DNA from: an uncultured Ruminococcus sp.
GTDB taxonomy: Bacteria > Bacillota > Clostridia > Oscillospirales > Acutalibacteraceae
DNA length: 9,424 nt
Direction of reading: 5' to 3'
Assembly (NCBI GenBank): GCA_902772755.1
Contig: CACYCD010000280.1
Location: 1 to 9,424 of the forward strand
The notes below the pieces were generated by a model. It was given only the letters and a program-made list of their open reading frames with translations. It searched no databases and was not told the origin of the DNA. Positions 5,735 to 9,424 of this stretch are shown one piece after another (the first letter of the stretch is position 1; each line of letters opens with the position of its first letter). The position numbers and the translations under genes are program-made.

Positions 5735-6325
5735 ATGAAAATTTTCAAATCAATTTCGGCAGCTGTGATATTATCCATCATTTTATCGCTGTTCAGCTTC
5801 AATGCAAAATGTGAGGAGCTTTCAAACGACATATTCAGGCTTCACATCATTGCAAATTCCGACAGTGAGCGTGACCAGGAGCTGAAGCTCAGGGTGCGTG
5901 ACAGAATACTTAAAAACAGCGGATATATGTACAAAAACTGCCACAGCAAGGCGGACACCATCTATGTGACTCAGCACGAGCTGCAAAGCATTGTCAAAAC
6001 GGCAGAGGACGAGCTGAGAAGCTGCGGCTGTAGCTATAAGGTCAAAGCGGAGATCACCAATATGTATTTCAACGTCAGAGAGTACGGAAAATACACCATT
6101 CCCTCAGGCTGTTATGACGCTCTGCGTCTTACCATAGGCGAGGGCAGGGGGCATAACTGGTGGTGCGTTATGTATCCCTCGTTCTGTATGGGACAATGTA
6201 CCGATACGTCTGAAAGCGGATTATCCGATTCGGAGGTCGAGCTTATTTCCGATGCAGAAAAATACAAGGTGAAATTCAAGATATTTGAAATCTATGAGGA
6301 TCTTGTCAATTATTTAGAGAAGTGA
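5735..6325 (+). CDS. spoIIR: Stage II sporulation protein R
   Basis: A 196-residue secreted sporulation signal. In Bacillus subtilis SpoIIR is made in the forespore under sigma-F, exported to the intermembrane space, and triggers the SpoIIGA protease to process pro-sigma-E in the mother cell. The protein starts with a signal-like hydrophobic helix (about 5-22). It then shows the family's most conserved parts: FRLHIIANSDS (34-44) with Asp-Gln-Glu-Leu-Lys following, RVRDRIL (53-59), YTIPSGCYDALRLTIGEG (120-137) and GHNWWCVMYPSFC (139-151). It is somewhat shorter at the C terminus than the Bacillus protein. Eight cysteines (26, 69, 97, 99, 126, 144, 151, 155) are notable for an exported protein. 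I see no sigma-F-type promoter upstream. The start at ATG 5735 is the only one that keeps the signal segment, with AGG at 5723-5725 as a weak ribosome site. addB follows after 10 bases. Confidence 0.93.
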   Translation: MKIFKSISAAVILSIILSLFSFNAKCEELSNDIFRLHIIANSDSERDQELKLRVRDRILKNSGYMYKNCHSKADTIYVTQHELQSIVKTAEDELRSCGCSYKVKAEITNMYFNVREYGKYTIPSGCYDALRLTIGEGRGHNWWCVMYPSFCMGQCTDTSESGLSDSEVELISDAEKYKVKFKIFEIYEDLVNYLEK

Positions 6326-6330
6326 AGGAG
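6324..6330 (+). promoter_or_regulatory. Strong ribosome binding site of addB
   Basis: GAAGGAG lies 5 bases before the ATG at 6336 and overlaps the TGA stop of spoIIR (6323-6325). It fixes the addB start, and its overlap with the stop suggests the two genes are read from one transcript. Confidence 0.8.
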
Positions 6331-6335
6331 TAGCT

Positions 6336-9300
6336 ATGCTTCATTTTATAAAAGGCTCCTCGGGTACGGGAAAGAGCCGTTATATCACAGAACTTTTAAA
6401 GAGCTATGCAGACAGCGGAGAGGACAGGATACTGTTTATCGTCCCCGACCAAAGCTCTTTTGAAACAGAAAAAACCTTCCTGGAGCTTATGGGAGCAGGC
6501 GAAAGCCTAAAAATCAAGGTGCTGGGATTTTCACGTATTTGCGACTATATCCACGAGCAAAACGGCAGCTCGGGCAAAAAACCACTCGATGACGGCGGAA
6601 AAGCTATACTTATGGAGCTTGCTCTGGAGGAGTGCAGGGACAATATGCCGTTGTTCTCCAACACAAAAAACAGGCGTGAGCTGTCCAGGCTTATGCTGAA
6701 AGCCGTCAAGGAGTACAAGACCTGCAACATCACACCTCAGATGCTCCAAAAGGCAGAGGAGGCTATTGAGAGTGAATCGCTGGTGCAAAAGCTGAGGGAA
6801 ACCTCTCTTGTAAAGGAGGTGTTCGACTCACTTGTCAGTGAGAGCTACATAGATCCCGATGACTACATCACGCTTGCACTTGATTCCTTAAAGGAAAATA
6901 ATCTGTTTAAGGATCACATAATCGCAATGGACTCGTTCAGCGGTTTTACCAAGCAGGAGCTTGATTTTATTGAAAAGTTGATAGCCGACAGCAGGGAGTT
7001 TTATATTTCTCTGCTGACCGACAACACGGGCGACAGGGAGCTGTTTTTCACCACGGAACGTACCTGCTCCCAGCTCACCGCAATAGCAAGGAACAACGGA
7101 GTGAAGATCGCCCCCGATGTTATCCTGAAAACGCCGTATCGCTTTAAAAATCCAGACCTTCTGCCGATATTTCACAATGCTTTCAGAATTGTAAAAAAAC
7201 CCTGTGACAAGCCGGTAGAGGGAATAACTCTATATCACGCTGCAAATATTCACAGCGAGTGTGATTTTGTTGCACGCAATATCCGCCGTCTTGTGGTGCA
7301 GGAGGGCTATATGTACAGCGACATCTCAGTGATTTGCAGAGATGATGAGCCATACTGCGGAATAATAGATACTGCCTTTGAAAAGTACGAAATACCGTAC
7401 TTTATGGATAGGGTAGAGGATATCCGCACAAAGCCCTTGGTGCGGTTTATTACCTATGCACTTGAAGCCGTAAACAACTCCTTCCGCAGAGAAAGCGTGC
7501 TTAATATGCTAAAAAGCGGTATGATGGGCTACACTCCTCAGCAGGTTGCGGAGTTTGAAAACTACATCTACTCCTGGAACATAAGCGGAACAAAATTCTA
7601 TAAAAGCTTCACCGATAATCCGAGGGGCTATGCGACAAAGGAAGAGGAGTCCGACAGGGAGCTGCTTGACAGAGTGAATATGATACGTGAAGCGGTGACA
7701 GCTCCGCTGAGACACTTCCGTGAGGAATGTAGGGGTAAGACCGCAACGGAGATCACAAAAAAGCTGTATCAGCTGTTGCTCAACTTTAATATTCCCGAAA
7801 ATCTCGTTCAGCTTTGCCTTACAATGGAGGAAAAAGGTGAGTACAGGCTCTCTGAGGAACAACGCAGACTTTGGGATATCCTGATGAATATTCTTGACAA
7901 GATGATAGATCTGCTCGGCGACAGGGAGCTACCTCTGAAGGATTATTCAGAGCTTCTGCTGATCCAGTTCAACAGTGCGGAGATAGGCTATATCCCTGCC
8001 ACGGTTGACGAGGTAGTTGTGTCCGGAATAGAGCGTGTCAGACTCAACAACAAGAAGGCTGTATTTGTTGTCGGCTGTAATGAGGGTGAATTTCCTGCCG
8101 CCACAGCTACGGGAGGAATTTTCACAGACAAAGAGAGAAAGCTCCTGATACAGCACGGAATAGAGATCAACGATTCCGCAGAGGATCTCACCTTCAAGGA
8201 AATGTACCTTGCGTTTTATGCCCTCACGCTTGCGGAGGAACGGCTGTTTGTGTCCTACAATATGGGCGATCTCACGGGTACGGAAAAATCTCCCTCGGAG
8301 ATCGTGGGGGAGCTTATGGAGATATATCCCCGACTGGCTGAAACAGGCGATGATAAACTCTCCGCCGAGGACTCCCTGTGGTGCAGAAGCTCAGCATTTA
8401 AGTTTATGGCTGAACATTCCAACACTAACAGCATTACCCAGACCGCACTGAAAGAATATTTCCTAAATGACAATGAATACAAGAGCAGGGCAGAGGTCAT
8501 CTTGGACGGAGCTTCTCCCCCGATGATAAAAAACAGAGCGGTGGCAGAGGAGCTTTACGGAAGGAATATTCGATTGTCTGCATCAAAGGCAGAGCAGTTC
8601 AGCAACTGTAAATTCAGTTACTTTATGAAATATGGTATAAATGCCAAAGAGAGGCAGAAAAACGAGGTAAACGCACTCAACTACGGAATGCTTATGCACT
8701 ATGTCTTTGAACAGTTTTTCAGCAAAAACACAAAAGCCGAGTTTACGGAATTTTCCGAAGAAGAAATAAATTCCCGTATCTCGGAGTATTTCAGACAATT
8801 TTTGAATGAGTATTTGGGCGGTGCGGAAAACAAGGATAAGGGATTTTTGTACCTGTATGACCGTATGCAAAAAAATGCACGAAAAATCGTTGCTTTTATC
8901 ATAGAGAGCTTCAAGCACAGCGAGTTTGAGCCTGTGGATTTTGAGCTGGGCATAGGCAGAGAACTGTCCTCCTACAGTCTGCTGACCGAGAACGGTGCTT
9001 CGGTAAATCTCGAAGGCTCGATAGACAGAGTAGACCTGCTCAAGCGTGACGGAAAAACCTATGTGAGGATAGTCGATTATAAAACCGGTAGAAAGGAATT
9101 TCACCTGAGTGATATTTTATACGGAAAAAATATGCAAATGCTCATCTACCTTGCAGTCCTGCTTCGCCACGGCAGACAGCGTTACGGCACGGAGCTGACA
9201 CCTGCCGGTGTGCTGTACCAGCCTGCTTCGGCAAAATGTGACGCAAGCGGAAAGGATATCTATTCTCAGCTCGAAAACAAGGGCTTGATACTTGACGATG

Positions 9301-9424
9301 AAAAAATCATCAGCTATATGGATAACGAGGCTATAATGCGGTTTATCCCCATAAAGTATACAAAAAAGGGTGCTATCAATGCTGCTTCGGCAGAATACCT
9401 CTGTACGGCTGAGGAGTTTGAACA
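6336..9424 (+). CDS. addB: ATP-dependent helicase/nuclease subunit B (3' end outside window)
   Basis: The frame is open without interruption from the ATG at 6336 to the window end: 1029 complete codons of a protein that usually has about 1100-1170. AddB pairs with AddA to process double-strand DNA ends for RecA-dependent repair and to recognise Chi. Visible features: an N-terminal Walker A, GSSGTGKS (7-14); VPDQSSFETEK and VLGFSRICDYI in the first domain; MDSFSGF (198-204); the family signature VVGCNEGEFP (578-587); and a RecB-type nuclease domain with GSIDRVD (Asp897) and VDYKTG (Asp914, Lys916), all catalytic residues present. Cys758 in FSNCKFSY fits the first iron-sulfur cysteine of AddB; the other three should lie in the missing C-terminal part. 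No frameshift was found on reading the whole frame. addA is expected just downstream. Confidence 0.96.
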   Translation, partial: MLHFIKGSSGTGKSRYITELLKSYADSGEDRILFIVPDQSSFETEKTFLELMGAGESLKIKVLGFSRICDYIHEQNGSSGKKPLDDGGKAILMELALEECRDNMPLFSNTKNRRELSRLMLKAVKEYKTCNITPQMLQKAEEAIESESLVQKLRETSLVKEVFDSLVSESYIDPDDYITLALDSLKENNLFKDHIIAMDSFSGFTKQELDFIEKLIADSREFYISLLTDNTGDRELFFTTERTCSQLTAIARNNGVKIAPDVILKTPYRFKNPDLLPIFHNAFRIVKKPCDKPVEGITLYHAANIHSECDFVARNIRRLVVQEGYMYSDISVICRDDEPYCGIIDTAFEKYEIPYFMDRVEDIRTKPLVRFITYALEAVNNSFRRESVLNMLKSGMMGYTPQQVAEFENYIYSWNISGTKFYKSFTDNPRGYATKEEESDRELLDRVNMIREAVTAPLRHFREECRGKTATEITKKLYQLLLNFNIPENLVQLCLTMEEKGEYRLSEEQRRLWDILMNILDKMIDLLGDRELPLKDYSELLLIQFNSAEIGYIPATVDEVVVSGIERVRLNNKKAVFVVGCNEGEFPAATATGGIFTDKERKLLIQHGIEINDSAEDLTFKEMYLAFYALTLAEERLFVSYNMGDLTGTEKSPSEIVGELMEIYPRLAETGDDKLSAEDSLWCRSSAFKFMAEHSNTNSITQTALKEYFLNDNEYKSRAEVILDGASPPMIKNRAVAEELYGRNIRLSASKAEQFSNCKFSYFMKYGINAKERQKNEVNALNYGMLMHYVFEQFFSKNTKAEFTEFSEEEINSRISEYFRQFLNEYLGGAENKDKGFLYLYDRMQKNARKIVAFIIESFKHSEFEPVDFELGIGRELSSYSLLTENGASVNLEGSIDRVDLLKRDGKTYVRIVDYKTGRKEFHLSDILYGKNMQMLIYLAVLLRHGRQRYGTELTPAGVLYQPASAKCDASGKDIYSQLENKGLILDDEKIISYMDNEAIMRFIPIKYTKKGAINAASAEYLCTAEEFE

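Noticed and set aside
7032..7930. GACAGGGAGCT occurs three times in addB (7032, 7653, 7920)
   Set aside because: All three are in frame and encode Asp-Arg-Glu-Leu. The flanks differ and the spacings are unequal, so common codon choice explains them better than a repeat element.
8209..8451. Forward-strand open frame of 80 codons in another frame
   Set aside because: It lies within addB, whose own frame is open throughout. There is no ribosome site, and it is not a sign of a frameshift.
8583..9104. Reverse-strand open frame of 173 codons
   Set aside because: It is antisense to the nuclease domain of addB, where catalytic motifs are clear on the + strand. It is a by-product of the codon composition.
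1..9424. tRNA, rRNA, CRISPR repeats, insertion sequences, phage or defence genes
   Set aside because: Read for on both strands. No repeat array, transposase motif, cloverleaf-type sequence or defence-type domain was recognised, and nearly every base lies in an ordinary gene.

Overview
The window looks like the chromosome of a Gram-positive, spore-forming Firmicute of the class Clostridia, most likely a Ruminococcus-like member of the Oscillospiraceae/Ruminococcaceae. Pointers are a sporulation signalling gene (spoIIR), an AddAB-type rather than RecBCD-type recombination gene (addB), an MEP-pathway isoprenoid gene (ispE), strong purine-rich Shine-Dalgarno sites, frequent AGG/AGA arginine codons and a moderate base composition. 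The genus is inferred from general resemblance only. All genes lie on the + strand, tightly packed, and there is no gene-free stretch over 300 bases. No RNA gene, insertion sequence, phage gene or CRISPR array was seen.

Region 1 (1-334) is the Lys/Glu/Pro-rich C-terminal tail of a protein that starts before the window, closed by a perfect 9-bp GC-rich intrinsic terminator. Region 2 (387-3119) begins at two overlapping promoter-like signals and holds three closely spaced genes. These are an initiating membrane phosphoglycosyl transferase (polyprenyl-phosphate sugar transferase), an O-antigen ligase/polymerase-like membrane protein, and a small LURP-one/YxjI (tubby-like) protein. The first two suggest a surface polysaccharide or glycan job: one loads the first sugar on the lipid carrier, the other polymerises or transfers the glycan outside the membrane.

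Region 3 (3161-5686) is an Lrp/AsnC-type regulator, a class I PLP aminotransferase and ispE. Adjacent genes overlap by 1 and 11 bases, which implies translational coupling. IspE feeds isoprenoid synthesis and therefore, indirectly, the undecaprenyl carrier used by the sugar transferase of region 2. A hairpin with a short T-rich tail follows ispE.

Region 4 (5735-9424) is spoIIR, the secreted signal that activates the pro-sigma-E processing protease in the mother cell, followed 10 bases later by addB, which is cut by the window end after 1029 codons. The right arm of the hairpin after ispE contains the apparent ribosome binding site of spoIIR. This is the most interesting regulatory arrangement I could find.

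Overall this is mostly ordinary core genome. I do not see convincing evidence of a wholly new system. The points most worth a second look are the ispE-spoIIR hairpin, the LURP-one protein next to glycan genes, the strongly acidic helix-turn-helix of the Lrp-like protein, and the duplicated -10 box at 402-426.
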